Part shown: positions 16,865 to 24,401 of the stretch, in pieces
How positions within the stretch are numbered: position 1 is the stretch's first letter
How the letters are laid out: each line of letters opens with the position of its first letter
From: Leptospirales bacterium
GTDB taxonomy: Bacteria > Spirochaetota > Leptospiria > Leptospirales > Leptonemataceae
Assembly: GCA_014238825.1 (NCBI GenBank)
Contig: JABAAI010000001.1
Location: 1-34,973 of the forward strand
Direction: 5' to 3'
Length of the DNA stretch: 34,973 bases
Notes under the pieces: generated by a model
Database searches by the model: none
What the model was told of the DNA's origin: nothing
Seen by the model: the letters and a program-made list of their open reading frames with translations, nothing else
Program-made: the position numbers and the translations under genes

Positions 16865-17926
16865 TTACAATTCCTCATAAGTTTTTTCAGCAAAACGGTC
16901 AGTCATGCCAGCAATGTAATCAGTGACACTGCGTTCTAGTCCATCTTTAGTGATGATATCTTGATATTGCCTAGGCATCTTATCAGGGGATTTCAAAAAA
17001 TATGAAAAAAGCTTCGTGATTATTTCTTGTCCTCTTTCTGACATTTTTATTACGGAGGGGGCTTGGTAGAGTTTCTCTTTTAAGTAGGAGTAGAGTTCTT
17101 CTATATTGGCTTTTGTTTCTGGGGCTAGTGAAATAATTTGCTTCGAAGTCTTATTATTTTTACTTAGTGAGTGAATAATAAGTTCTTTGATGCTTTTGTT
17201 CATAATATGACGGATTATCGCTCTCAAGCGAATCGGATAACGGGCGTTTTCAAATTCCTTTTTATTATTTTCTTTTAGGAAGTAACAGGCCTCTTTCCAA
17301 TATTGGACTTGATCTAAGTCTGAAAACTTTAGGATACCAGAATCGACGCCATCTTCTAGGTCATGATGCACATATGCTAGGCGGTCACATATATCTACTA
17401 AAATAGCTTCACTATACTGAGGTTTTTTTGAACGTTCGTCCACAAGTGGGGCTAGCTCATTATCGCATTCATATACTCTTGGCCTTTTCATTATTCCTTT
17501 GAGAGTTATACGAGTAAGATTTAGACCGGGAAAATTTAGATAAGGCATTTCCAATTTTGTTATTTGGCGTAGTCCTTGACAATTGTGTTCGAAGCCTCCA
17601 TGTCCTTGCATTAAGTCATTTAAAATATCTTGACCAGCATGAGCAAATGGTGGATGTCCCAAGTCATGGGCCAGAGCGATAGCTTCTGCTAAATCTTGAT
17701 TTAGCTTTAAAGCAAAGCTAGCAAAGCGAGCAATTTGGGCTACTTCTAGGGAGTGAGTAAGACGCGTGCGATATGTATCTCCTTCAGAATTTGTAAAAAC
17801 TTGGGTTTTATATCCCAAGCGACGAAAGGCTTTAGAGTATAAGATGCGATCCCTGTCATGCTGAAAGTCATTGCGATAAGTATCGAAGTTTGAGGTGTCT
17901 TTATCATACAAGCGCTCTTCGTTCAT
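16865..17926 (-). CDS. dgt: dGTP triphosphohydrolase-like HD protein
   Basis: Predicted to remove triphosphate from dGTP or other dNTPs. The 353-residue length fits the short (type 2) dGTPase-like group rather than the ~505-residue E. coli Dgt. Seen: RDRILYSKAFRRLGYKTQVF, RTRLTHSLEVAQIAR with metal-ligand H58, LAHDLGHPPFAHAG with H87-D88, and a downstream D in ILVDICDRLAYVHHDLEDG, completing the H...HD...D set. It is transcribed away from rsmI across a palindrome-rich 377-nt spacer; TATAAT occurs on its strand at 17977-17972 without a clear -35. The VWA gene lies downstream but has its own promoter. Confidence 0.9.
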   Translation of the reverse strand: MNEERLYDKDTSNFDTYRNDFQHDRDRILYSKAFRRLGYKTQVFTNSEGDTYRTRLTHSLEVAQIARFASFALKLNQDLAEAIALAHDLGHPPFAHAGQDILNDLMQGHGGFEHNCQGLRQITKLEMPYLNFPGLNLTRITLKGIMKRPRVYECDNELAPLVDERSKKPQYSEAILVDICDRLAYVHHDLEDGVDSGILKFSDLDQVQYWKEACYFLKENNKKEFENARYPIRLRAIIRHIMNKSIKELIIHSLSKNNKTSKQIISLAPETKANIEELYSYLKEKLYQAPSVIKMSERGQEIITKLFSYFLKSPDKMPRQYQDIITKDGLERSVTDYIAGMTDRFAEKTYEEL

Positions 17927-18112
17927 AATCTAGGTGTATTATTTAATCTAGTACCTTCTTTGTAAATAGCTATTATAGTAATTAATTTAATTTGAGCTTG
18001 CAAAACCTAGTTGGGATGCTAGTATTTGGAGTGGTCTGGATGATGCTAATTCTTTAGCAACTCTCGGCTCATTTAATAACTGAAAGAGTTTCGTGCTCTG
18101 TTTTCTTATTAT

Positions 18113-18145
18113 AGGTAGATAGTCCGATAATCGGACTATCTACCT
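18113..18145. repeat. Perfect 33-nt palindrome
   Basis: AGGTAGATAGTCCGAT (18113-18128) is exactly repeated in reverse complement at 18130-18145, with one base (18129) at the centre. The stem is too long for chance in 35 kb. There is no following U tract on either strand, which argues against a simple terminator. Confidence 0.85.
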
Positions 18146-18151
18146 GTCGGA

Positions 18152-18181
18152 CGGTTATTAAAGTGATAGCACTGATAACCG
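18152..18181. repeat. Nested inverted repeat
   Basis: CGGTTAT (18152-18158) pairs with ATAACCG (18175-18181); inside it AGTG (18162-18165) pairs with CACT (18170-18173). It lies 6 nt after the 33-nt palindrome, and both are flanked by TCGGAC. Confidence 0.6.
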
Positions 18182-18303
18182 TAATGCATTTTTGATAATC
18201 GAAATAATTTCATAATAATTATGATAATCTATCCTGCAGACAGGATGATTTTAGGACATTTTTCATAAAAATTCTGAAAAATGCTTGTATTTTTCACGTT
18301 TTT

Positions 18304-19128
18304 ATGGTATTGTCTGTGCTTCTTTCAGCTTTACTCGAGCTAAATCTGGCTATGAAAAAAATAAATGAAATTGAAAAATTGGATATTAATTGGCAGAAAT
18401 TTATAGCAGAGATTAGCACCACACCACTAGAGAAACCTTGTCTTTATATTGTGGCAACTCCCATTGGTAATTTAGAGGATATTAGTATTCGTTCTTTGCG
18501 TATCTTGAGTCAGGTTGATTGGATTGTCTGTGAAGACACCCGGCGAACTTCTAAAATTTTACAAAAATATGCTATTCATAACAAATCACTCAAATCATAT
18601 CGCCAACATCAGAAGCAAAAAGATTTAGACTGGGTCTACCAAAAGCTAAGTTGTAATTGTACTTTGGCTCTAACTAGTGAGGCAGGTACTCCCGGAATTT
18701 CTGATCCTGGAGCAGACCTAGTACGTGAAGTAAGAGCTAGGCAACTTGCTAAGATAGTACCAATTCCCGGTCCCTCGGCTTTGGCTACGGCACTTTCTGT
18801 CTCCGGTTGGCAAACTAATCCGACTATCTTTACTGGTTTTTTAAGCATGCGTAAATCACGTCGAGTTAATGCTCTAAAGGAATTGAATGATTTCCATGGT
18901 GCAATTGTGCTTTATGAATCAGTTCATCGTCTAAAAAAAATTATTATGGAAATTCAAGAAAATATTCCTCACCGCGACCTTTTGCTTAGCAGAGAAATGA
19001 GCAAGTATTATGAGGAGTTTATTTTATTTCGAGGGGACATTCCAATGACTTGGGAAGAAAAGCTAAAAGGATTAAAACTCAAGGGTGAGTTTACTCTCGT
19101 AATTTCTCCTTTGAGAGTGAAGAGCTAG
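18304..19128 (+). CDS. rsmI: 16S rRNA (cytidine-2'-O)-methyltransferase RsmI
   Basis: SAM-dependent enzyme that 2'-O-methylates C1402 of 16S rRNA in the decoding centre. Seen: LYIVATPIGNLEDISIRSLRIL, VCEDTRRTSKIL, LTSEAGTPGISDPGADLVREV, IPGPSALATALSVSGW, FTGFLSMRKSRR and REMSKYYEEF, in family order. The longest frame begins at ATG 18304 and gives 274 residues. The ATG at 18352 (MKKINEIEK) is equally possible and avoids an odd hydrophobic lead of 16 residues; neither has a good Shine-Dalgarno sequence. It is divergent from dgt and convergent with the mutase gene 9 nt away. Confidence 0.94.
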   Translation: MVLSVLLSALLELNLAMKKINEIEKLDINWQKFIAEISTTPLEKPCLYIVATPIGNLEDISIRSLRILSQVDWIVCEDTRRTSKILQKYAIHNKSLKSYRQHQKQKDLDWVYQKLSCNCTLALTSEAGTPGISDPGADLVREVRARQLAKIVPIPGPSALATALSVSGWQTNPTIFTGFLSMRKSRRVNALKELNDFHGAIVLYESVHRLKKIIMEIQENIPHRDLLLSREMSKYYEEFILFRGDIPMTWEEKLKGLKLKGEFTLVISPLRVKS

Positions 19129-19147
19129 CTAATGTTTCTAGTTAGCT
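19123..19147. terminator. Possible bidirectional terminator stem between rsmI and mutase genes
   Basis: AGCTAGCT (19123-19130) can pair with AGTTAGCT (19140-19147) with one G-T wobble. The stem overlaps both convergent stop codons. T-rich sequence follows on the plus strand only after a gap, so terminator activity is uncertain. Confidence 0.3.
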
Positions 19148-21186
19148 TTGGCTATAGCTTTTTCTTTTTCTTCGACTACATCCATCACCTTTGCGATAAC
19201 TTTAGTGAGTTCATAATCAGAGGGGCCAAAGATAGCTTTGATGCCTAGTTTTTCTAAGTCTTTTATATCTTCCTTAGGAATAATGCCTCCAAGCACTAAT
19301 GGAATATGATCTTTGGCACCTAGTTCACTAAGCTTTTCTAAAATATCTTTTACTAATTCTAAATGAGAGCCACTCAGTACAGAGATGCCAATCACATCGG
19401 TATTTTCTTCAATGGCACTTCTAACGATTTCTTCAGGGCTTAGACGAATACCGGCATAAATCACATCGAAGCCAGCATGACGGGCACTTAGTGCGATTAA
19501 TTCTGCTCCATTGGAATGGCCATCTAGGCCCGGTTTTGCAACTACCATTCGAGGACGATGACCATAATTTTCTATAAAATTATTGATGCGTTGTATCAGG
19601 GCTTGGAGTTGTTCATTATCAAAATGGAGTTTTTGACTTTCAATCCCTGTGAGCGGCTTATACTCCCCAAGAACTTGGCGTAAGGTATTAGCCCACTCTC
19701 CAGTTGTAACGCGGGCTAGGGCGCATTCGATAGAAGCTTCCATGAGCTGTTCCCCTTTAAGGGCATTTTTTTCTAATTTTGCTAAGGCAAGTTTAACTTT
19801 ATTATCATCTCTTTTAGCTAAGCTTTGCTCTAGGCATTTGAGTGTCTCTTGGGCGGCTTTGGGATCTACGCTAAAGATACCTCCCCCTTGCTCTGACTTA
19901 ATATTTTCGCTGCCTAGTAATGGAGACCTTAGTCCCTCTGTCCAACGATTGAGGCCAACTACTATTTGTTCGCCTGTGTTAATGCGACTCATGCGATGCG
20001 ACATTGAATTCACAAGCTTACTTTTCATGTAACCAGATTCTACTGCTTTTTGAACCCCACCCATACCAAGGATTTTATCTATTTCTTGCCGGGCTTCTTT
20101 TTTTAGTTCTTCTGTCTTTGAGCTAATGACAGGATTGCCATCGAAGATATCAGGATATTCCAAAAGATCTGTTTCATAGGCTAGGATTTGCTGAAGTCGT
20201 ATTGACCATTGTTGATCCCACGGATGTGGTAGACAAAAGGCCTCGTTCCAAGCTGGTAATTGAAGTGCTCGGCAACGAGCTTTCCGGCTTAGGCTTACTC
20301 CTAGAGTTTCGATTAAAATACGCCAAGCGTTATTCTCCGGTTGGGCTTCTGTGAGGCCTAGGGAGTTAACCTGGACTCCATAGCGGAAACGTCTGTAGCG
20401 TTCATTTTTCACTCCATAGCGATCTTTAGTAATTTCATCCCAAAGCTCTGTAAAGGCGCGCATTTTACAAGTTTCTTCCACAAAGCGTATTCCTGAGTTA
20501 ACAAAGAAACTAATTCGTCCCACAATCTTTTCAAAATCGCCATCATCTGCTGAAAATTTATTTCTCTCTTTGATTAGGTCTAGAATACCAATAGCACTAG
20601 CTAAGGCAAAGGATAGTTCTTGCACTGGGCTTGCTCCCGCTTCTTGTAAGTGATAGGAGCAGATATTAGATGGATTCCACTTAGGAAGATTTTTAAGGCA
20701 GTACTCATACATTTCAGCGATCATATTCATGCTTGCTGCAGGTGGGAAAATATAGGTTCCACGTGCCAAGTATTCTTTGATAATATCATTTTGAGTTGTG
20801 CCTTGGAGCTTGGCTATGTCTTCACCGCGTTCTTGGGCGAGGGCAATATATAAGGCAAGGAGCCACATAGAACTTGCATTGATAGTCATAGAAGTATTCA
20901 TTTGAGATAGCGGTAACTCATCAAAGAGGACATGAAAATCATCTAAGCTATTGATTGGTACGCCGACTTTTCCTATCTCTGGTCTAGCAATGGGATGATT
21001 GGAGCTATAGCCACATTGAGTTGGTAGGTCAAAGGCAATTGAGAGTCCTGTTTGACCCTTGGCTAGGTTGGAGCGGTAGAGTTGGTTAGAGGTTTTGGCG
21101 TTACTATGACCGGCGTATGTTCTAAAAATCCATGGCTTGTCCCTTAGAATTTCACCGTCATCATCATAGAGGGAATGTTTTTTCAT
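19138..21186 (-). CDS. MeaA-type B12-dependent acyl-CoA mutase
   Basis: 682-residue single-chain member of the methylmalonyl-CoA mutase superfamily: an acyl-CoA-binding barrel (about 1-520) and a C-terminal cobalamin-binding domain with the base-off motif GLDGHSNGAE (D-x-H-x-x-G). The N-terminal pattern FRTYAGHS, GQTGLSIAFDLPTQCGY (FDLPTQ at 52-57), MNTSMTINA, TTQND, SYHLQEAGA and RRFRYGVQVNSLGLTEAQPENN matches the MeaA/ethylmalonyl-CoA mutase group better than classical MCM, whose motif is FDLATHRGY. Substrate (ethylmalonyl-, methylmalonyl- or related CoA) is therefore inferred. It starts 22 nt after ilvD on the same strand. No mutase small subunit, MeaB/ArgK chaperone or epimerase gene is in the window. 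Confidence 0.88.
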   Translation of the reverse strand: MKKHSLYDDDGEILRDKPWIFRTYAGHSNAKTSNQLYRSNLAKGQTGLSIAFDLPTQCGYSSNHPIARPEIGKVGVPINSLDDFHVLFDELPLSQMNTSMTINASSMWLLALYIALAQERGEDIAKLQGTTQNDIIKEYLARGTYIFPPAASMNMIAEMYEYCLKNLPKWNPSNICSYHLQEAGASPVQELSFALASAIGILDLIKERNKFSADDGDFEKIVGRISFFVNSGIRFVEETCKMRAFTELWDEITKDRYGVKNERYRRFRYGVQVNSLGLTEAQPENNAWRILIETLGVSLSRKARCRALQLPAWNEAFCLPHPWDQQWSIRLQQILAYETDLLEYPDIFDGNPVISSKTEELKKEARQEIDKILGMGGVQKAVESGYMKSKLVNSMSHRMSRINTGEQIVVGLNRWTEGLRSPLLGSENIKSEQGGGIFSVDPKAAQETLKCLEQSLAKRDDNKVKLALAKLEKNALKGEQLMEASIECALARVTTGEWANTLRQVLGEYKPLTGIESQKLHFDNEQLQALIQRINNFIENYGHRPRMVVAKPGLDGHSNGAELIALSARHAGFDVIYAGIRLSPEEIVRSAIEENTDVIGISVLSGSHLELVKDILEKLSELGAKDHIPLVLGGIIPKEDIKDLEKLGIKAIFGPSDYELTKVIAKVMDVVEEKEKAIAKAN

Positions 21187-21208
21187 AGCAAGGTGCGGAT
21201 GTTCTCAT

Positions 21209-22987
21209 TTAGGGACTGAGTTCCTTTGCTGTAGAATAGCCTATAATATTTTTGTACCATTTATTATCAAGATATTCTTTGGGATTAACCTTTTCTAGCA
21301 TAAGATCTGTTACAGCGCCATATTCTGCAGAACTCACTAGACAAGCGTATTTTGCCATGAGACCTCTAGTATAGCGTGGCGGCTTTGGCTTCCACTCCTT
21401 GGTTCTCGCCATCAATTCATCTATAGAAAGATGAACTTGAATTGTATTAGAGTAGGCATCGATAGTAATTAAATCATGTTCTTTTAGTAGGGCGATTGGT
21501 CCGCCCAAAGCCGCCTCAGGAGCAACGTGACCGACAACCATTCCGTAGCTTCCGCCTGAAAATCGGCCATCTGTTATAAGACCTACGCTTTCTCCGAGGC
21601 CCTTGCCAATTAAAAGAGCAGTTGGCCCAAGCATTTCTCGCATACCAGGTCCTCCGCGAGGTCCTTCATAGCGAATAACAAGAACATCTCCTCCTTTAAT
21701 TTTATCTTGCATAATGGCATCAGTGCATTCTTCCTCTGAATCAAAGATACGGGCTTCTCCAGTAATTGCAGGCTTTTTCACTCCAGAAATTTTAGCAACA
21801 GCTCCACCCGGTGCAATATTACCCCTTAAAATGACAATGTGTCCTCTATTATATATAGGGTTTTCTATGGGATAGATGACGTCTTGATTTTTTGGTGGTT
21901 TAGCTAAGATATTTGCTAGGTTTTCTTTCACAGTAATTCCAGTTACCGTCATGCAATCGCCATGCAATAGTCCTTCATTTAATAAAATTTTCATAACTTG
22001 AGGAATACCACCGACTGCATGTAAATCAACAGTAAGGTACTTTCCAGATGGTTTCATATTCACGATGTGCGGTGTGCGACGAGCAATTTTTTCAAAGTCA
22101 TCAATCGTGAGGGCTATTTTTGCGGCATGGGCAATGGCTAGGATATGGAGGACAGCGTTAGTAGAGCCACCTATAGCCATAACTGTAGTGATAGCATTTT
22201 CTATGGATTCACGCGTGATTATATCTAAGGGTAGTAAATTCCTCTGCAATAGATTGAGTAGAGTTTTTCCTGCTTCTTTGGCAGATTTATGTATTTCTGT
22301 AACGCCACTAGTCATACTAGAACTATAAGGTAGACTCATTCCGAGCGCCTCAAAAGCAGATGACATAGTGTTGGCAGTGTACATTCCGCCACAACTTCCA
22401 GTACCGGGGCAGGCACGGCGTTCAATTTGTTCTAAATCTTCGAGCGACATTTGTTTGGAGTTATAAGTACCAACAGCTTCAAAAACAGAAACTATATTTA
22501 AATCATTACCTTTGTAGCGACCTCCTTTGATAGTACCGCCATAAACAAAAATAGCAGGGATATTAAGGCGAGCCATCGCAATCATCGCACCAGGCATATT
22601 TTTATCACAACCACCTACTGCCACTAGACCATCGAGACTCTGGGCTTGGCATACATTTTCTATGCTATCGGCAATGGTCTCACGGCTAACTAGTGAATAC
22701 TTCATTCCTTCTGATCCCATTGATATTCCATCAGAAATAGTTATGGTACCAAAAGTCTGTGCAACGCCACCACTTTCTTGTACACCTTCTGCTGCTAATT
22801 CAGCCATGGGAGCAATACCTGCATTACAAGGAGTGATATTACTGTGAGAGTTTGAAATCCCGATGATTGGCTTAGTGAAGTCCTTGTCCTCTAGACCAAC
22901 GGCACGCAGCATCGCTCTATTAGGGGCACGATTATCACCTTCTGTGATATTTTTACTATTCCAGTTCATTGTTTTTTTATTTTCCAT
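21209..22987 (-). CDS. ilvD: Dihydroxy-acid dehydratase
   Basis: Iron-sulphur dehydratase giving the 2-keto acids of valine, leucine and isoleucine (third common step). 592 residues, slightly longer than the usual ~560. Seen: PIIGISNSHSNITPCN, the cluster-binding GGCDKNMPGAMIAMAR and CPGTGSCGGMYTANTMSSAFEALGMSLPYS with their cysteines, GGSTNAVLHILAIAH, RGNIAPGGAVAKISG, YEGPRGGPGMREML and DGRFSGGSYGMVVGHVAPEA. It is probably co-transcribed with the downstream mutase gene and divergent from the PGK-like gene over 226 nt, in which I find no recognisable T-box or leader-peptide attenuator. Confidence 0.96.
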   Translation of the reverse strand: MENKKTMNWNSKNITEGDNRAPNRAMLRAVGLEDKDFTKPIIGISNSHSNITPCNAGIAPMAELAAEGVQESGGVAQTFGTITISDGISMGSEGMKYSLVSRETIADSIENVCQAQSLDGLVAVGGCDKNMPGAMIAMARLNIPAIFVYGGTIKGGRYKGNDLNIVSVFEAVGTYNSKQMSLEDLEQIERRACPGTGSCGGMYTANTMSSAFEALGMSLPYSSSMTSGVTEIHKSAKEAGKTLLNLLQRNLLPLDIITRESIENAITTVMAIGGSTNAVLHILAIAHAAKIALTIDDFEKIARRTPHIVNMKPSGKYLTVDLHAVGGIPQVMKILLNEGLLHGDCMTVTGITVKENLANILAKPPKNQDVIYPIENPIYNRGHIVILRGNIAPGGAVAKISGVKKPAITGEARIFDSEEECTDAIMQDKIKGGDVLVIRYEGPRGGPGMREMLGPTALLIGKGLGESVGLITDGRFSGGSYGMVVGHVAPEAALGGPIALLKEHDLITIDAYSNTIQVHLSIDELMARTKEWKPKPPRYTRGLMAKYACLVSSAEYGAVTDLMLEKVNPKEYLDNKWYKNIIGYSTAKELSP

Positions 22988-23191
22988 GATTGAGATGCAA
23001 ACTAGTTGTTTAAGTTTTAAGAGTCAATAAGAAAAAAGCATTTCATTAAAACGCAATACTGAACACTTAAAATTTTATATTGCTTGACGTACGCGTAAGA
23101 ATGTATTTCATTGACTTTAGCTTATGACAGGTGAATCTCTCTATGATGTGCTTTTATGAGCGATTTATCTAAGATATAGGCCGAGAAAAGT

Positions 23192-23197
23192 TATAAT
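23192..23197 (+). promoter_or_regulatory. Possible -10 element for the PGK-like operon
   Basis: TATAAT lies 16 nt upstream of the ATG at 23214 with no convincing -35 at 16-18 nt. If used, the mRNA leader would be only about 10 nt and lacks a Shine-Dalgarno sequence. Confidence 0.3.
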
Positions 23198-23213
23198 ATC
23201 TTAATTTCAATAC

Positions 23214-24401
23214 ATGAAATTCCCACGTATTGAAAACGCTCAATTGAATTCTAAGCGAGCCCTTCTAAGAATTGAGGGTACTGGGATTTTAGATCAAAAC
23301 TCTGCTATCTATAATCCAATTCCATTACTTGCTGTCATCCCAACTATTAAATTTCTTTTGCAGAGGGGGGCTTCTGTTTTAATTCTTACCAATACTTCTG
23401 ACAAAATCAAGCCTCAAGCAGATGAATTGCACGCTTTGATAGAATATTTTAGTAAGGAACTCAATCAAAACGTGGATTATATACGTGATCCTTTTGCCGA
23501 GCAAGCTTTAGGTGGAGGTTCTAATAAACTAAGTCAAGTTGCAGTCTTAGAAAACTTAGACTTTTATCCAGAAGAAAGATCAAATAAACATAGCTTTGCT
23601 AAAAAATTAGCAAAATTAGGAGATGTTTATGTTAATGATGCCCGTAGTGCTAATGGATATGAGTACGCCTCTGTAGTTGAATTAACAAAATTATTACCAT
23701 CATTTATAGGACTTGGTTTGCATCAAAGATTGCTATTGCTTAAATCTCTTATGGATACTCAGAGAGATAAATTTTGTCTCATCGTGGGAGGCGTTAACTT
23801 GGATAAAAAACTTAGCTTCCTTAGTAAATGTGTTACCCGAGTAAACACAATTTTAATAGGAGGAGGAATAGCTTATGGATTTTTATATTCGCGTGCTATA
23901 CCTATAGGTCGTTCTTTGCGCGAAGCTGACTTGGATGTCCCTGCTTTTCAATTTTTAGAAAAGGCTAATTTCGAGAAAGTAAAAGTTGCCCTACCTACAG
24001 ATCATTTACTTAGCAAGAGTATCGATGCAGATGCTTCTTGTAAGAATAGTAGCTCTATACCACAAGATTGGCTCGGAGTTGAGATAGGTAATAAAACACT
24101 TAAGCGTTTTGAGAGCCTCGTAAAAAAGGAGCCACTCATTGTTTGGTATGGCCCACTAGGAGTCACAGAGCTTGATAAGTACAGCCGAGGAAGTTTTCGT
24201 CTCGCAAAAACTCTAGCTAAGTCTAAGGGGCAGGTCTTTGCTATAGGCGATGAAACATGCCGGTTGATTTATTCTACTGCTAAGCATCAAAACTATGATT
24301 GTCTAGAATCCAATAGTGAATTTGTTCTAAAAGTCTTGCTTGATGTTCCATTGCCTGGTATTATTGCTATTCAAGAAAATGAGAGTATAAACGAATCTTA
24401 G
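23214..24401 (+). CDS. Phosphoglycerate kinase homologue, probably catalytically dead
   Basis: 395 residues, full PGK length and fold pattern: PTIKFLLQRGASVLIL, DVYVNDA (137-143), LIGGGIAYGFL (214-224), IGRSLRE, WLGVEIG, VWYGPLGV (310-317) and LPGIIAI align along the whole family. The functional residues are replaced almost everywhere: RVDFNVP reads RIEGTGI (19-25), HLGRP is lost (TNTSDK), the ENVRF arginine is D116, FGTAHRAH reads RSANGYEY (144-151), GGAKVSDK reads GGVNLDKK (192-199), WNGP reads WYGP (Y312), GGDT reads IGDE (344-347) and the GGGAS loop is absent (ESNSEF). I infer loss of kinase activity and a new structural or regulatory role. The frame is intact with normal codon use, so it is not a decaying pseudogene. 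It is first in an operon; its TAG is directly followed by the next start. Confidence 0.8.
   Translation: MKFPRIENAQLNSKRALLRIEGTGILDQNSAIYNPIPLLAVIPTIKFLLQRGASVLILTNTSDKIKPQADELHALIEYFSKELNQNVDYIRDPFAEQALGGGSNKLSQVAVLENLDFYPEERSNKHSFAKKLAKLGDVYVNDARSANGYEYASVVELTKLLPSFIGLGLHQRLLLLKSLMDTQRDKFCLIVGGVNLDKKLSFLSKCVTRVNTILIGGGIAYGFLYSRAIPIGRSLREADLDVPAFQFLEKANFEKVKVALPTDHLLSKSIDADASCKNSSSIPQDWLGVEIGNKTLKRFESLVKKEPLIVWYGPLGVTELDKYSRGSFRLAKTLAKSKGQVFAIGDETCRLIYSTAKHQNYDCLESNSEFVLKVLLDVPLPGIIAIQENESINES

Larger units (their letters stand above)
17927..18303. other. 377-nt divergent spacer rich in inverted repeats
   Basis: No convincing coding region. Besides the two inverted repeats listed separately, it holds TGCTAA/TTAGCA (18044-18059, 4-nt loop), ATCCTG/CAGGAT (18231-18246, 4-nt loop) and CATTTTTC/GAAAAATG (18257-18283, 11-nt loop). 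GATAATC occurs three times (18126, 18194, 18223). None is followed by a clean U tract. It separates divergent dgt and rsmI and must contain at least one promoter. It could hold operator sites, a small structured RNA or the remnant of a mobile repeat. Confidence 0.7.

Noticed and set aside
18113..18145. 33-nt palindrome as a simple intrinsic terminator
   Set aside because: No U tract follows on either strand, and it lies between divergent genes where no transcript needs to end.
22988..23213. T-box or leader-peptide attenuator in front of ilvD
   Set aside because: No T-box sequence, run of Leu/Val/Ile codons in a short leader frame, or terminator/antiterminator pair could be found.
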